From Variovorax sp. EL159 (lineage in GTDB: Bacteria > Pseudomonadota > Gammaproteobacteria > Burkholderiales > Burkholderiaceae_C), in the NCBI RefSeq assembly GCF_900100965.1, contig NZ_FMUJ01000006.1, forward strand, positions 347,955-411,954: DNA of 64,000 nt. The letters are read 5' to 3'. Shown in pieces: positions 1 to 15,389 of the stretch. Below the pieces are notes generated by a model that saw only the letters and a program-made list of their open reading frames with translations, was not told the DNA's origin and did not search any database. The position numbers were made by a program, and so were the translations under genes. Positions within the stretch are counted from its first letter, which is position 1; every line of letters starts with the position of its first letter.

Positions 1-1201
<1,201 letters not shown>

Positions 1202-1243
1202 CGAAGTTCCAGCGAAATCAGGGGGCCCGCAGGGGCCGGAAAG

Positions 1244-1486
1244 TCATTTTTCCACTGCCGCCCATTCGGCCGGCGTGTAGGTCTTCATCGAAAGCGCATG
1301 CACCTCGTCGGTGTGCATTTTCGCACCGAGGGTGGCGTAGACCCGCTGGTGGCGCTGGATGGCGCGCTTGCCCTCGAATTCGGCCGAGACGATGGTGGCG
1401 TACCAATGTCGGCCGTCGCCTTCGAGCGTGATGTGCTCGCAAGGGAGGTGGGACTGGATCAGGGCCTGGAGTTGTTCGGCGGTCAT
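1244..1486 (-). CDS. ibaG: BolA/IbaG family protein
   Basis: 80-residue BolA-like protein. Members of this family bind [2Fe-2S] clusters together with monothiol glutaredoxins; IbaG is the short acid-stress-linked type. The C-terminal BolA signature is visible: RHQRVYATLGAKM followed by DEVHALSMKTYTP, with the conserved histidine in VHALS and the family Cys in LPCEH. Length fits IbaG rather than the longer BolA (about 105 residues). Position directly before murA supports ibaG. Function in this organism is inferred from family and context. Confidence 0.9.
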   Translation of the reverse strand: MTAEQLQALIQSHLPCEHITLEGDGRHWYATIVSAEFEGKRAIQRHQRVYATLGAKMHTDEVHALSMKTYTPAEWAAVEK

Positions 1487-1523
1487 GGGGATGGGTATTT
1501 ATCGGGAAACGCCGCGAAAACGG

Positions 1524-1568
1524 CTTTGCCGGGCCGCTGCTGTTGCCCCCGGAAGGAGGTTGGCAAAG
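1524..1568. repeat. Intergenic hairpin, possible dispersed repeat
   Basis: The 120-bp gap between the ABC-2 permease and ibaG holds a 7-bp dyad (CTTTGCC at 1524-1530, GGCAAAG at 1562-1568) around a G/C-rich loop containing CCCCCGGAAGGAGG. There is no T tract, so a classical terminator is unlikely. The text resembles short intergenic elements I associate with Variovorax/Comamonadaceae genomes, but only one copy is seen here, so repeat status is an inference. Confidence 0.35.
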
Positions 1569-1606
1569 CGACACGAAGTGCGCGAAGACTGGGGAAGAGC
1601 CATGAC

Positions 1607-2371
1607 TCAGCCTCGGATTTTGTAGCCGATGCGCAGCAAGTGAACGGCGATGGCGCTCACCGCCAGCCAGGCGATGCCGACGATGCCCAGGCTGAGCCAG
1701 GGCGAGGCGTCGCTCACGCCGAAGAAACCGTAGCGGAAGCCGTCGATCATGTAGAAGAACGGGTTCAGGTGGCTCACCTTCTGCCAGAACGGGGGCAGCG
1801 AGCCGATCGAATAGAACACGCCCGACAGGAAGGTCATGGGCATGATCAGGAAGTTCTGGAACACGGCCATCTGGTCGAACTTCTCGGCCCAGAGGCCGGC
1901 GATCAGGCCCAGGGTGCCGAGCATGGCCGAGCCCAGCAACGCGAACACCAGGATACAGACCGGCGCCACAAAGCTCGGCACCGCGAAGAAGACGGTGACG
2001 GCGAACACGCCCAGCCCCACGGCCAGCCCGCGAATGATCGACGAGCCCACGTAGGCGAAGAACCAGCCCCAGTGCGACAGCGGCGTGAGCAGCACGAAGA
2101 CCAGGTTGCCCATGATCTTGCTCTGGATGATCGACGACGAGCTGTTGGCAAAGGCGTTCTGCAGCACGCTCATCATCACGAGGCCCGGCACCAGGAAGGC
2201 CGTGTAGCCGACGGTGCCGTAGACCGTGACGCGGCCTTCGAGCACATGGCCGAAGACCATGAGGTACAGCAGCGCGGTGAGCACTGGTGCGCCCACGGTC
2301 TGGAAGCCGACCTTCCAGAAGCGCAATGTCTCTTTGTAGAGCAGCGCGCGCCAGCCAGTGACCGCCATCAT
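1607..2371 (-). CDS. ABC-2 type exporter permease (YadH/NodJ-like)
   Basis: 254-residue integral membrane protein of the ABC-2 superfamily. About six hydrophobic segments are visible; the N-terminus (WRALLYKETLRFWKV) carries the usual amphipathic coupling region before TM1. ABC-2 permeases of this kind pair with a separate ATPase and export lipids, polysaccharides or drugs. It overlaps the upstream ATPase gene by 4 nt (ATGA at 2368-2371), so the two are almost certainly a translationally coupled transporter. In E. coli the counterpart pair yadGH is of unknown substrate. Sitting between mlaB and ibaG-murA suggests an envelope substrate, which is an inference. Confidence 0.88.
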   Translation of the reverse strand: MMAVTGWRALLYKETLRFWKVGFQTVGAPVLTALLYLMVFGHVLEGRVTVYGTVGYTAFLVPGLVMMSVLQNAFANSSSSIIQSKIMGNLVFVLLTPLSHWGWFFAYVGSSIIRGLAVGLGVFAVTVFFAVPSFVAPVCILVFALLGSAMLGTLGLIAGLWAEKFDQMAVFQNFLIMPMTFLSGVFYSIGSLPPFWQKVSHLNPFFYMIDGFRYGFFGVSDASPWLSLGIVGIAWLAVSAIAVHLLRIGYKIRG

Positions 2372-3315
2372 CGCGCGACCTCCAGCGGCGTCTGTTCGCC
2401 CGCCATCAGGTCGATGAACACGTCTTCCAGGTCGGCCTTGCGCATTTCCACATCTTCCACCGCGACACCGGCTTCGCGGATCGCGGCCAGCAGTTGTTCG
2501 ACTTCATGCGCGTTCTGCGCCGGGAGCTGCACGATGCGCCCGGTGATGCGCGCGTGCTGGGCGATGGCCCAGGGCAGCATGGCGTCGGTCTTGAAGCGCA
2601 GCACGTTGCTGGCGGCCGACTTCAGCAGCTCGCTGGTGCGGTCCAGCGCGATCACGCGGCCCAGCTTGAGCATCGCGATGCGGCTGCACAGCGCCTCGGC
2701 TTCTTCTAGATAGTGGGTGGTCAGCAGCACGGTACTGCCCTGCTTGTTGAGCTTGGCGACGAACTGCCAGAGCGTCTGGCGCAGCTCGACGTCGACACCG
2801 GCCGTGGGCTCGTCGAGCACGATCACCGGCGGCTTGTGCACGAGCGCCTGCGCCACCAGCACGCGACGCTTCATGCCGCCGGAAAGCTGCCGCATGTTGG
2901 CTGTGGCCTTGTCGGCCAGGCCCAGGCTGTGCAGCAGCTCGTCGATCCAGTCGTCGTTGTTCTTGATGCCGAAGTAGCCCGACTGGATGCGCAGTGACTC
3001 GCGCACATTGAAGAAGGGATCGAACACCAGCTCCTGCGGCACGATGCCCAGTTGGCGCCGCGCCTCGGCGTAGTCGCGCTGGACGTCGAAGCCGTGCACG
3101 CTGATGGCACCGGACGTGGGGCGCGCCAGCCCCGCGAGCATGCTGATCAGGGTGGTCTTGCCTGCGCCGTTGGGGCCGAGCAGGCCGAAGAACTCGCCCG
3201 GCTCGATCTGGAAGCTGACCTCGTCGACCGCGCGCAGCCCCTGTTTGCCTTGGGCCCGCTGCTGCTTGGAGGGGGGATAGGTCTTGGAGACCGATTGGAA
3301 TGAGATCGCGGGCAT
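2368..3315 (-). CDS. ABC transporter ATP-binding protein (YadG/CcmA-like)
   Basis: 315-residue ATPase partner of the downstream ABC-2 permease. Walker A is LLGPNGAGKTT near residue 47, the signature is LSGGMKRR, Walker B is VIVLDEPTAGVD, and the H-loop is LLTTHYLEEAE. The C-terminal ~80 residues after the nucleotide-binding domain end in VEDVEMRKADLEDVFIDL, the DrrA/YadG-type extension. It starts 33 bp after the mlaB start codon in the same minus-strand run, so it is likely cotranscribed with mla. Substrate is unknown. Confidence 0.9.
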   Translation of the reverse strand: MPAISFQSVSKTYPPSKQQRAQGKQGLRAVDEVSFQIEPGEFFGLLGPNGAGKTTLISMLAGLARPTSGAISVHGFDVQRDYAEARRQLGIVPQELVFDPFFNVRESLRIQSGYFGIKNNDDWIDELLHSLGLADKATANMRQLSGGMKRRVLVAQALVHKPPVIVLDEPTAGVDVELRQTLWQFVAKLNKQGSTVLLTTHYLEEAEALCSRIAMLKLGRVIALDRTSELLKSAASNVLRFKTDAMLPWAIAQHARITGRIVQLPAQNAHEVEQLLAAIREAGVAVEDVEMRKADLEDVFIDLMAGEQTPLEVAR

Positions 3316-3348
3316 GGGAGCCCGTGATTTTACGGGGCTGTTACTTTT

Positions 3349-3624
3349 TCAGGGCGCGGCGGGCAAAAGGCCCGCGATCCCATAAAGGGTCGCCAGTTCT
3401 CGCAGCCGCGGCGAGAGGCCCTTGACCGCGAACCCCCGACCCAGCGCGCTCGACTCGCGCCGGCATTCAAGCAGCACTGCCAGTGCCGACGAATCGAACT
3501 GCGCCAACGCTGTGGCATCGACCACGGTCGACGACGAGTCGGTCTGGCCTTTCAGCCCCTGCTGCAGCATGCGCATGCAGGCGGGGGCCTCGTCGTGGGT
3601 GAGCTTGGTGGGCAGGACCAGCAT
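3349..3624 (-). CDS. mlaB: MlaB STAS-domain subunit
   Basis: 91-residue STAS domain protein. In the MlaFEDB inner-membrane complex MlaB is the small cytoplasmic subunit that binds MlaF and stabilises the ATPase. The STAS core is visible around VVDATALAQFDSSALAVLLE, including the D-S-S stretch at the tip of the helix where STAS proteins contact partners. Weak sequence conservation is normal for MlaB, so the call leans on position: 13 bp downstream of mlaC and 33 bp upstream of the ABC-2 ATPase. Confidence 0.85.
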   Translation of the reverse strand: MLVLPTKLTHDEAPACMRMLQQGLKGQTDSSSTVVDATALAQFDSSALAVLLECRRESSALGRGFAVKGLSPRLRELATLYGIAGLLPAAP

Positions 3625-3637
3625 GGCGTTTGCCCCG

Positions 3638-4294
3638 TCAGCCCTTGCTGTTGCCCTTGTTGCGCACAGCCAGCGCGGCGATCAGGCCGTCGATGCCGCT
3701 CTTGTTGATTTCCTGCGCAAACTGGGTGCGGTAGGTGTCGACCAGCCATACGCCCAGCACATTCAGGTTGTAGACCTTCCAGCCGGCGCCCTGGCCGGGC
3801 GTCTTCTCGAGGCGGTAGTCGAGCTGCACCGGGTCGCCACGGCCCTTGACTTCGGTGCGCACCAGCACGTCGGTGTCGGTGGGCGAACCGCGGAAGGGAC
3901 GGATCGTGACGGTCTGGTCGGTCACCTGGTCGAGCGCGCCAGCGTAGGTGCGCACGAGCAGCGTCTTGAACTCTTCCTGCAGCCGCTTTTGCTGCTCGGG
4001 CGTGGCCTGGCGCCAGGCCGGGCCGACGGCGGAAGCCGTCATGCGCTGGAAGTTGACGTTGGGCATGATCTTGCTGTCGACCAGCAGCATGATCTTGTTG
4101 ACGTCGCCCGCCTTGATGGACGAGTCGGCCTTGATCGTGTCCAGCACGTCGGTCGACAGGCGCTTGACGAGCGCATCGGGCGCTTCGTCGGCCGCGTGCG
4201 CGGGCTGCACGAAGGCGACGGCGGCGCCGAACAGCAAGGCACCGGCCAGCACCAGGCGGCCGAGATCGCGTCGTTGCAAGGTCTTGTTGTTCAT
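3638..4294 (-). CDS. mlaC: Periplasmic phospholipid-binding protein MlaC
   Basis: 218-residue periplasmic shuttle that carries phospholipid between outer-membrane MlaA and inner-membrane MlaFEDB. The ATG at 4292-4294 is preferred over an upstream in-frame ATG because it has a GAGGGA ribosome-binding site six bases upstream and gives a clean signal peptide ending PAHA|ADEA. The mature part shows the MlaC/Ttg2D fold signature (LVRTYAGALDQVTDQTV; VRTEVKGRGDPVQLDYRL; WKVYNLNVLGVWLVDTYR). It is separated from mlaA by a 169-bp gap containing a stable hairpin. Confidence 0.95.
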   Translation of the reverse strand: MNNKTLQRRDLGRLVLAGALLFGAAVAFVQPAHAADEAPDALVKRLSTDVLDTIKADSSIKAGDVNKIMLLVDSKIMPNVNFQRMTASAVGPAWRQATPEQQKRLQEEFKTLLVRTYAGALDQVTDQTVTIRPFRGSPTDTDVLVRTEVKGRGDPVQLDYRLEKTPGQGAGWKVYNLNVLGVWLVDTYRTQFAQEINKSGIDGLIAALAVRNKGNSKG

Positions 4295-4406
4295 GGTGAG
4301 TCCCTCAATCAAGTTTGAAAATCTACGAAGTACACGCAGGAAGCGAAGTACTGAGACAGAAACGGATTCGAGCGGCGCGGGGCCGACCGGGTTCCTGTCT
4401 CGCAGG

Positions 4407-4438
4407 TGAAGCCTTGCAACCGGATGCAAGCGGCTTCA
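4407..4438. other. Intercistronic hairpin between mlaA and mlaC
   Basis: TGAAGCC (4407-4413) pairs with GGCTTCA (4432-4438), continued inward by TTGCA/TGCAA (4414-4418 with 4425-4429) with a 2-nt bulge and a six-base loop. There is no T run on either strand. A second, longer-range pairing GAGACAG (4353-4359) with CTGTCTC (4395-4401) lies downstream in the same gap. Likely an mRNA-processing or stability element; function is inferred. Confidence 0.5.
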
Positions 4439-4463
4439 TGGCTAGCCTTCGGCGCGCTCCTGT

Positions 4464-5210
4464 TTATTTTCCGGCGCCGTCGTCCGGAGGATTGCCGTCG
4501 TAGACCTGGCTGCGGCGGCGCTGCAGGAACGCATCGCGCGTGAACGAATACTTGTCGAGCGCCGCGTCGCCGAGCAGTCGGCCCGCACGCAGGTACTGCG
4601 AGCGCGTGTCGACCACTCGCAGGGCGGTCAGCGAATTGCGCCAGCGGACGTCTTCCATGTGGGCCAGCGGATCGCCGTAGTAGTCCAGCGGCTTCGCCAC
4701 GGTATCGCGCAGGGTCGACGGGCCCAGCAGCGGCAGCACCACGTAAGGACCAGGGCCCACGCCCCAATAGCCGAGCGTCTGGCCGAAATCTTCTTCGTGG
4801 CGCGAGATGCCTGCATCGCTTGCGACGTCGAGCAGGCCGCCGAGTCCGAAGAAGGTGTTGACGTTGAGGCGCATGAAGGTCTCGGCACTGCCCTGCAGCT
4901 TGAGCTGGGCCACGTTGTTCGCCAGGCTCCAGACGTCGCCGATGTTGTTGAAGAAGTTGTTCACGCCCGAACGCACCATCGAGGGCAAGGCCCGCTGGTA
5001 AGCGGTGGCCACGGGGACCAGCACCGCGTCGTCGACGGTTTCATTGAAGCGCGAAACGCCACGGTTCATGGGCTCGAACGGGTCGGCCGGATTGGCATTG
5101 GGGCCCGTGGCGCAGCCGGCCAAGAGCGCAAAGGCGGCTACAGCGCCCGTCCAACGGGCGTATGGAGCTATATTTTTCATAGCAAATGACAGATTCGATC
5201 GTGTTTTCAT
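4464..5210 (-). CDS. mlaA: Outer-membrane lipoprotein MlaA (VacJ)
   Basis: 248-residue lipoprotein that removes mislocalised phospholipid from the outer leaflet of the outer membrane and hands it to MlaC. The lipobox is LLAGC with Cys33. Family motifs are clear: DPFEPMNRGVSRFNETVD, NNFFNNIGDVWSLANN, the glycine-rich FFGLGGLLDVASDAG, and YVVLPLLGPSTLRD. The ATG at 5208-5210 overlaps the mlaD stop by ATGA, which supports this start over an internal Met11. Unlike E. coli, where mlaA is unlinked, it is embedded between mlaD and mlaC here. Confidence 0.96.
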   Translation of the reverse strand: MKTRSNLSFAMKNIAPYARWTGAVAAFALLAGCATGPNANPADPFEPMNRGVSRFNETVDDAVLVPVATAYQRALPSMVRSGVNNFFNNIGDVWSLANNVAQLKLQGSAETFMRLNVNTFFGLGGLLDVASDAGISRHEEDFGQTLGYWGVGPGPYVVLPLLGPSTLRDTVAKPLDYYGDPLAHMEDVRWRNSLTALRVVDTRSQYLRAGRLLGDAALDKYSFTRDAFLQRRRSQVYDGNPPDDGAGK

Positions 5211-5704
5211 TTTTTATTGGCTGATCCAGGCGCCGTATTTCCCTCGGCTGCCTTGCTGTACAGGAACTGGCTGATCAGGTTTTCCAGCACCACGGCCGAC
5301 TGGGTCGCGGTGATGGTGTCGCCGGCTTGCAAGTTCTTCTCTTCGGCGCCCGCCTCGATTCCGATGTACTGCTCTCCAAGCAAGCCACTGGTCAGGATCT
5401 TGAGCGAACTGTCCTTGGGAAAACTGTAGCGGTTTTGCAATGCCAGCGTCACGCTGGCCTGAAAGGTCTTGTCGTCGAAGGAGATTGATTCCACACGGCC
5501 GACCACCACGCCCGCGCTCTTGACCGCGGTCTGCGGCTTGAGGCCGCCAATGTTGTCGAAGCGCGCAGTGACCGCGTAGGTCTTCTGGAAGTTCAGGCTC
5601 AGCAGGTTGGCCGACTGCAGCGCGAGGAACAGCAATGCGGCCCCGCCGATCAGCACGAACAGGCCGACCCAGATGTCATTGTTGGAACGTTGCATGGTTT
5701 GCAC
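5207..5704 (-). CDS. mlaD: MlaD, MCE-domain lipid transport protein
   Basis: 165-residue protein with one N-terminal transmembrane helix (IWVGLFVLIGGAALLFLAL) and a single periplasmic MCE domain that forms the hexameric ring of MlaFEDB. The MCE signature runs from ARFDNIGGLKPQTAVKSAGV to LGEQYIGIEAG. The E. coli protein is 183 residues; this one is a little shorter at the C-terminus. It sits 28 bp after mlaE and overlaps mlaA by 4 nt. Confidence 0.96.
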   Translation of the reverse strand: MQTMQRSNNDIWVGLFVLIGGAALLFLALQSANLLSLNFQKTYAVTARFDNIGGLKPQTAVKSAGVVVGRVESISFDDKTFQASVTLALQNRYSFPKDSSLKILTSGLLGEQYIGIEAGAEEKNLQAGDTITATQSAVVLENLISQFLYSKAAEGNTAPGSANKK

Positions 5705-5732
5705 TCTCTAGAACGATGGAGGCCAGGCCCCT

Positions 5733-6515
5733 TTAGATACTGAACATCATGGCGGTCAGGAGGAAGTCCAGACCCAGCACCGCCAAAGATGCACTGACCA
5801 CGGTCCGCGTGGTTGCGCGCGACACGCCTTCAGGCGTGGGCTGCGCTTCGTAGCCCTGCAGCAATGCGATGAAGGTCACGGTGAAGCCGAAGACGATGCT
5901 CTTGATGACGCCGTTGCCCACGTCGCGCCACACATCGACGCCGCCCTGCATCTGGCCCCAGAACGCGCCCGGGTCCACGCCCAGCATCAGCACGCCCACC
6001 ACGTAGCCGCCCATGATGCCGACCGCGCTGAACACCGCTGCCAGCAGCGGCATCGTGATGACGCCCGCCCAGAAGCGCGGCGCAAGGATGCGTTGCACCG
6101 GATCGACCGCCATCATTTCCATGGCGCTCAATTGCTCGTCGGCCTTCATGAGACCGATCTCGGCGGTGAGCGAAGTGCCCGCGCGCCCAGTGAACAACAA
6201 GGCGGCCACCACGGGCCCGAGTTCGCGCACGAGACTCAGGGTGACCAGCAACCCCAGCGCCTCGGACGACCCGTAGCGCTGCAGTGCGTAGTACATCTGC
6301 AGGCCCAGCACGAAGCCGACGAACAGCCCCGACACGCCGATGATCGCGAGCGAGTAGTTGCCAAGAAAATGGATCTGGTCGCGCACGAGTCCGAAGCGAC
6401 GCATGATCTGCGCGCCCGGGCCGACGAGCCGCATGAAGAGCTTGGCGCCGTAGCCAAGATTCGCCAGATGGCTGCGCACAGCAAAGCCGATATCGGCGGG
6501 CTTCCACCAGCTCAT
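5733..6515 (-). CDS. mlaE: MlaE, ABC transporter permease
   Basis: 260-residue permease of the MlaFEDB complex (DUF140/MlaE family). Conserved segments include FLGNYSLAIIGVSGLFVGFVL, the coupling region LVRELGPVVAALLFTGRAGT and MKADEQLSAMEMM. About five membrane helices are visible, with an interfacial N-terminal helix. Its ATG overlaps the mlaF stop by 4 nt (6512-6515). The complex moves phospholipid across the periplasm; direction is still debated for the family. Confidence 0.96.
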   Translation of the reverse strand: MSWWKPADIGFAVRSHLANLGYGAKLFMRLVGPGAQIMRRFGLVRDQIHFLGNYSLAIIGVSGLFVGFVLGLQMYYALQRYGSSEALGLLVTLSLVRELGPVVAALLFTGRAGTSLTAEIGLMKADEQLSAMEMMAVDPVQRILAPRFWAGVITMPLLAAVFSAVGIMGGYVVGVLMLGVDPGAFWGQMQGGVDVWRDVGNGVIKSIVFGFTVTFIALLQGYEAQPTPEGVSRATTRTVVSASLAVLGLDFLLTAMMFSI

Positions 6516-7339
6516 GAGCGCCCTCCTTCGACGTTGCCGAAATCGTCTTCGATGCTGACGCCCGGGTAATGGAACCGCACAGGCCCGTCGGGCAAGGCAT
6601 TCACAAACTGGTGCACCAGCGGGTCGTTGCTCTGGCGCACGTCGTCGGGCGTGCCCTGCGCGGCGATGCCGCCGTTGGCCAGGATGATCACGTGGTCGGC
6701 GATGCGGAATGTTTCTTCGAGGTCGTGCGACACGATGATGCTGGTCAGCCCCAGCGTGTCGTTGAGCTGACGGATCAACCGCGCGGCCGTGCCGAGCGAA
6801 ATCGGATCGAGGCCCGCGAAGGGTTCGTCGTACATCACGAGATCGGGGTCGAGCGCAATCGCACGCGCCAGCGCCACGCGACGCGCCATGCCGCCCGACA
6901 CTTCGCTGGGCATCAGGTCGCGCGCGCCGCGCAGGCCGACCGCATCGAGCTTCATGAGCACGATGTCGCGTACCAGCGCTTCGGACAGTTGCGTGTGCTC
7001 GCGCAGTGGGAACGCCACGTTGTCGAACACGCTCATGTCGGTGAACAGCGCGCCGAACTGGAACAGCATGCCCATGCGGCGCCGCGCCGCATAGAGCGCC
7101 TTGGCGTCGAACCTGACGACATCCTGACCGTCGAACAGGACCTCGCCGCGCTGCGCGCGTTGCTGTCCGCCGATCAATCGCAAGACCGTGGTCTTGCCGC
7201 CGCCCGAGGCTCCCATCAGCGCCGTCACCTTGCCGCGCGGCACGCTGAACGAAACGCCATCGAGGATCGCGCGCGCGCCGTAGCCGAACGTGACGTCTCG
7301 AAACTCTACGAAGGGATGTGGCGTGGTGGCTGGGTCCAT
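6512..7339 (-). CDS. mlaF: MlaF, ABC transporter ATP-binding protein
   Basis: ATPase of MlaFEDB. Walker A is LMGASGGGKTTVLRL, signature VSGGMARRVALARA, Walker B DLVMYDEPFAGLDP, H-loop IIVSHDLEETF. I place the start at the ATG at 7337-7339 (protein MDPATTPHPFVEFRD, 275 residues). The only upstream in-frame Met (7372) lies inside the stem of a strong intrinsic terminator, so it is unlikely. The chosen ATG has no Shine-Dalgarno and lies only six bases after the terminator T tract. First gene of the mlaFEDACB operon. Confidence 0.94.
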   Translation of the reverse strand: MDPATTPHPFVEFRDVTFGYGARAILDGVSFSVPRGKVTALMGASGGGKTTVLRLIGGQQRAQRGEVLFDGQDVVRFDAKALYAARRRMGMLFQFGALFTDMSVFDNVAFPLREHTQLSEALVRDIVLMKLDAVGLRGARDLMPSEVSGGMARRVALARAIALDPDLVMYDEPFAGLDPISLGTAARLIRQLNDTLGLTSIIVSHDLEETFRIADHVIILANGGIAAQGTPDDVRQSNDPLVHQFVNALPDGPVRFHYPGVSIEDDFGNVEGGRS

Positions 7340-7345
7340 CTCAAT

Positions 7346-7378
7346 AAAAAAGCCGGGCGCTTTTTCAAGCATCCCGGC
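7346..7378 (-). terminator. Rho-independent terminator of gltBD, abutting mlaF
   Basis: On the minus strand GCCGGG (7378-7373) pairs with CCCGGC (7357-7352). Inside it GCTT (7370-7367) pairs with AAGC (7362-7359) around a GAAA tetraloop, and a run of six T follows (7351-7346). It begins about 60 bp after the gltD stop. The T tract ends six bases before the mlaF ATG, so any promoter for mla must lie upstream of, or within, this hairpin. Confidence 0.88.
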
Positions 7379-7439
7379 GCGCGGTTTTCCAGCGGATGAT
7401 AACGGGGCCGCGAGCGCGGCCGCGAAATTGAAACAAAAA

Positions 7440-8918
<1,479 letters not shown>

Positions 8919-8953
8919 CGTGATGTCCTCTGTTCTTCGTAGCTGTGCCGCGC

Positions 8954-13702
<4,749 letters not shown>

Positions 13703-13753
13703 GGCGCGCTCCTTCAGTTTTCGCAGGGAAAGGGAGCATATTGCGATGCACAA

Positions 13754-13883
13754 AGAATGCCAAACACTTTAATAGGGGTCAGATTCTTATTAAATCTTGA
13801 GTTTTCTAGTCAGAATTAAATTAGGGACATATTAAAAACAGGAGCAAAAAATCCAGCTGCTGCAACGGCTCCAGGCCATTTGA
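13754..13883. other. AT-rich spacer between gltB and the transposase
   Basis: About 130 bp, much more AT-rich than the surroundings, containing AATAGGGGTCAGATTC and AATTAAATTAGGGACAT. Similar AT-rich stretches commonly flank stand-alone REP-associated transposase genes. No ORF of its own. The gltB promoter should lie in the part nearest 13703, but I cannot identify convincing -35/-10 boxes. Confidence 0.5.
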
Positions 13884-14582
13884 TTACTCAGGAGACGGTT
13901 TCGAAGGCGGCCGACCAGCCTTCGCTTTGATCACGCGGCGGTCCGTGGCCTTTTGCAGCGAGTCGAGAAAATCGCCGTCCCCCGCCGCCCAGCCCCGCAA
14001 AGTGGCTTCGGTCAGCGCGGTCTGGTCCGCCGTGCGCACCCCGCTGCGCACCAAGTCGACGTAGGCCGCCTCGCGTGCGAAGGGCGTGTTGCCCAATTCC
14101 CAATACAGCGGATGGGGCGTGAGCAGCCGGTCATGCCGCAATCCGGCGTAGTGGCCGTGGCTGGACCAGGGAAAGTCACGCGCATCGGCCACCATGCCCG
14201 CCCGCACCGGGTTGAGGTCGATGTAGGCCATGCAGGTCAGCAGGTAGCGATCGGTCTGGATCAGGGTCGATCGGTAGCGCCCTTCCCACAAGGTGCCGCT
14301 GCGGCCGTGGCGGTCATTGAAGTAGCGCACGTAGCTGCGCCCCACCGACTGCATGAACTGCGGCAGGCCGGTGGTGTTGTTCGGCGTGGCCAGCAGGTGG
14401 AAGTGGTTGTCCATCAGCACATAGGCATGCAGCGCGATGCCGAAACGCGTGGCGTTCTCGGCCATCAGGCCGAGCAGCTTTTCGTGGTCCGCACGATCGA
14501 CAAAGATCGGCTGGCGGTTGTTACCGCGCTGGATCACGTGGTGCGGCATGTCGGCCAGCGTGAGACGGGGGAGACGGGCCAT
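13884..14582 (-). CDS. REP-associated tyrosine transposase (Y1/HUH family)
   Basis: 232-residue single-strand transposase of the IS200-like Y1 family (PF01797 type). The HUH metal motif is NHFHLL (His60, His62); the catalytic tyrosine is probably Tyr113 in TDRYLL; the family block YIDLNPVRAGMV is intact. The start at 14580-14582 begins MARLPRLTLADMPHHVIQRG, the usual N-terminus. Proteins of this type mobilise or process short palindromic REP sequences and usually occur as single genes without IS ends, as here. Flanked by an AT-rich spacer and transcribed away from the DUF1266-like gene. Reading frame is intact, so it may be active. Confidence 0.9.
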   Translation of the reverse strand: MARLPRLTLADMPHHVIQRGNNRQPIFVDRADHEKLLGLMAENATRFGIALHAYVLMDNHFHLLATPNNTTGLPQFMQSVGRSYVRYFNDRHGRSGTLWEGRYRSTLIQTDRYLLTCMAYIDLNPVRAGMVADARDFPWSSHGHYAGLRHDRLLTPHPLYWELGNTPFAREAAYVDLVRSGVRTADQTALTEATLRGWAAGDGDFLDSLQKATDRRVIKAKAGRPPSKPSPE

Positions 14583-14649
14583 GGGATGGGTTGTGGCGCA
14601 GGGCTTGTATCCTAAGCGGCCATTCACCAACGTGACGGGGGAGCCATCG

Positions 14650-15372
14650 ATGTTCAAGTTCTTCAAGGAAATGCTCGATTCGGTCAAGGAGGGCATCGCG
14701 GAGGGAAAGGCCGAACTCGCCGAGGAAGAGGCGGCCCGCCAGGCCTCGCTGCAAGAGGGCAATGCCGCGCTGAAGGCACGCCTCGCCGCTTCTTCGCGCT
14801 ACGAGAACTTCACGGTCGCGCTGGCCGCCGTGTATCGCCAGACCTTCGGACCCGACTTGAAAGAAGCGCGCGAAGCACAGCGCAGCGCGGTGCACCTGTT
14901 GTGCGTCGACATCGCACCCGATGAAGTCGAGGCCTGGAAGAAGTTGCTGGCGCGCGACTTCTCGGTCACGAATGCGAACGAAGCGGAATCAGTGGTAACG
15001 GAAATCGTCGACAGCCTTCCTTCCCAACCCTCCAACGACGACCTGGCGCTCTGGATCGGCCGCGCAGCCCATCTGTCAACGGCCGCCGCCGCCGTGGGCT
15101 ACATCAGCGCCAGCGCGGCGCTCGACTGGCTGGAGCCCGCCGTGGTGCTGGCGGTCGAGCACTTTGACAGCTGGCCCAACTACGCGCAGAGCTTCCTGGC
15201 AGGCGAGCGGAATGCGCCCGGCAGCAACGTCCTCGGACGCAAGCTCCTTGGCTCGGTGTCGGAAAAGCTGCTCGAAGACGAACTCAGCCCTTGGAAGGTG
15301 GTGGCCTGGCCACCTCGCGACGCACTGGAAGAGCTGCTGGCGTCACGCGGCGCAGCGCCCCGCCCCGCGTAA
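14650..15372 (+). CDS. DUF1266-like protein of unknown function
   Basis: 240 residues. The N-terminus is a charged amphipathic helix (MFKFFKEMLDSVKEGIAEGKA) likely to be a coiled coil. The middle to C-terminal part (LALWIGRAAHLSTAAAAVGY, then FDSWPNYAQSFLAGE) resembles DUF1266 proteins, whose hallmark is a G-Y-I-S segment, a W in a 'SW..Y' block and a following G-rich tail. Cytoplasmic, no signal peptide. GGGGGAG eight bases before the ATG at 14650 is a strong ribosome-binding site. No function is known; there is no operon partner on this strand. Confidence 0.7.
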   Translation: MFKFFKEMLDSVKEGIAEGKAELAEEEAARQASLQEGNAALKARLAASSRYENFTVALAAVYRQTFGPDLKEAREAQRSAVHLLCVDIAPDEVEAWKKLLARDFSVTNANEAESVVTEIVDSLPSQPSNDDLALWIGRAAHLSTAAAAVGYISASAALDWLEPAVVLAVEHFDSWPNYAQSFLAGERNAPGSNVLGRKLLGSVSEKLLEDELSPWKVVAWPPRDALEELLASRGAAPRPA

Positions 15373-15389
15373 CACCAGGAGAAGCCGGC

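Noticed and set aside
7340..7372. Upstream Met for mlaF (MLEKAPGFFIE)
   Set aside because: Its codons form the stem-loop and T tract of the gltBD terminator and lack family similarity.
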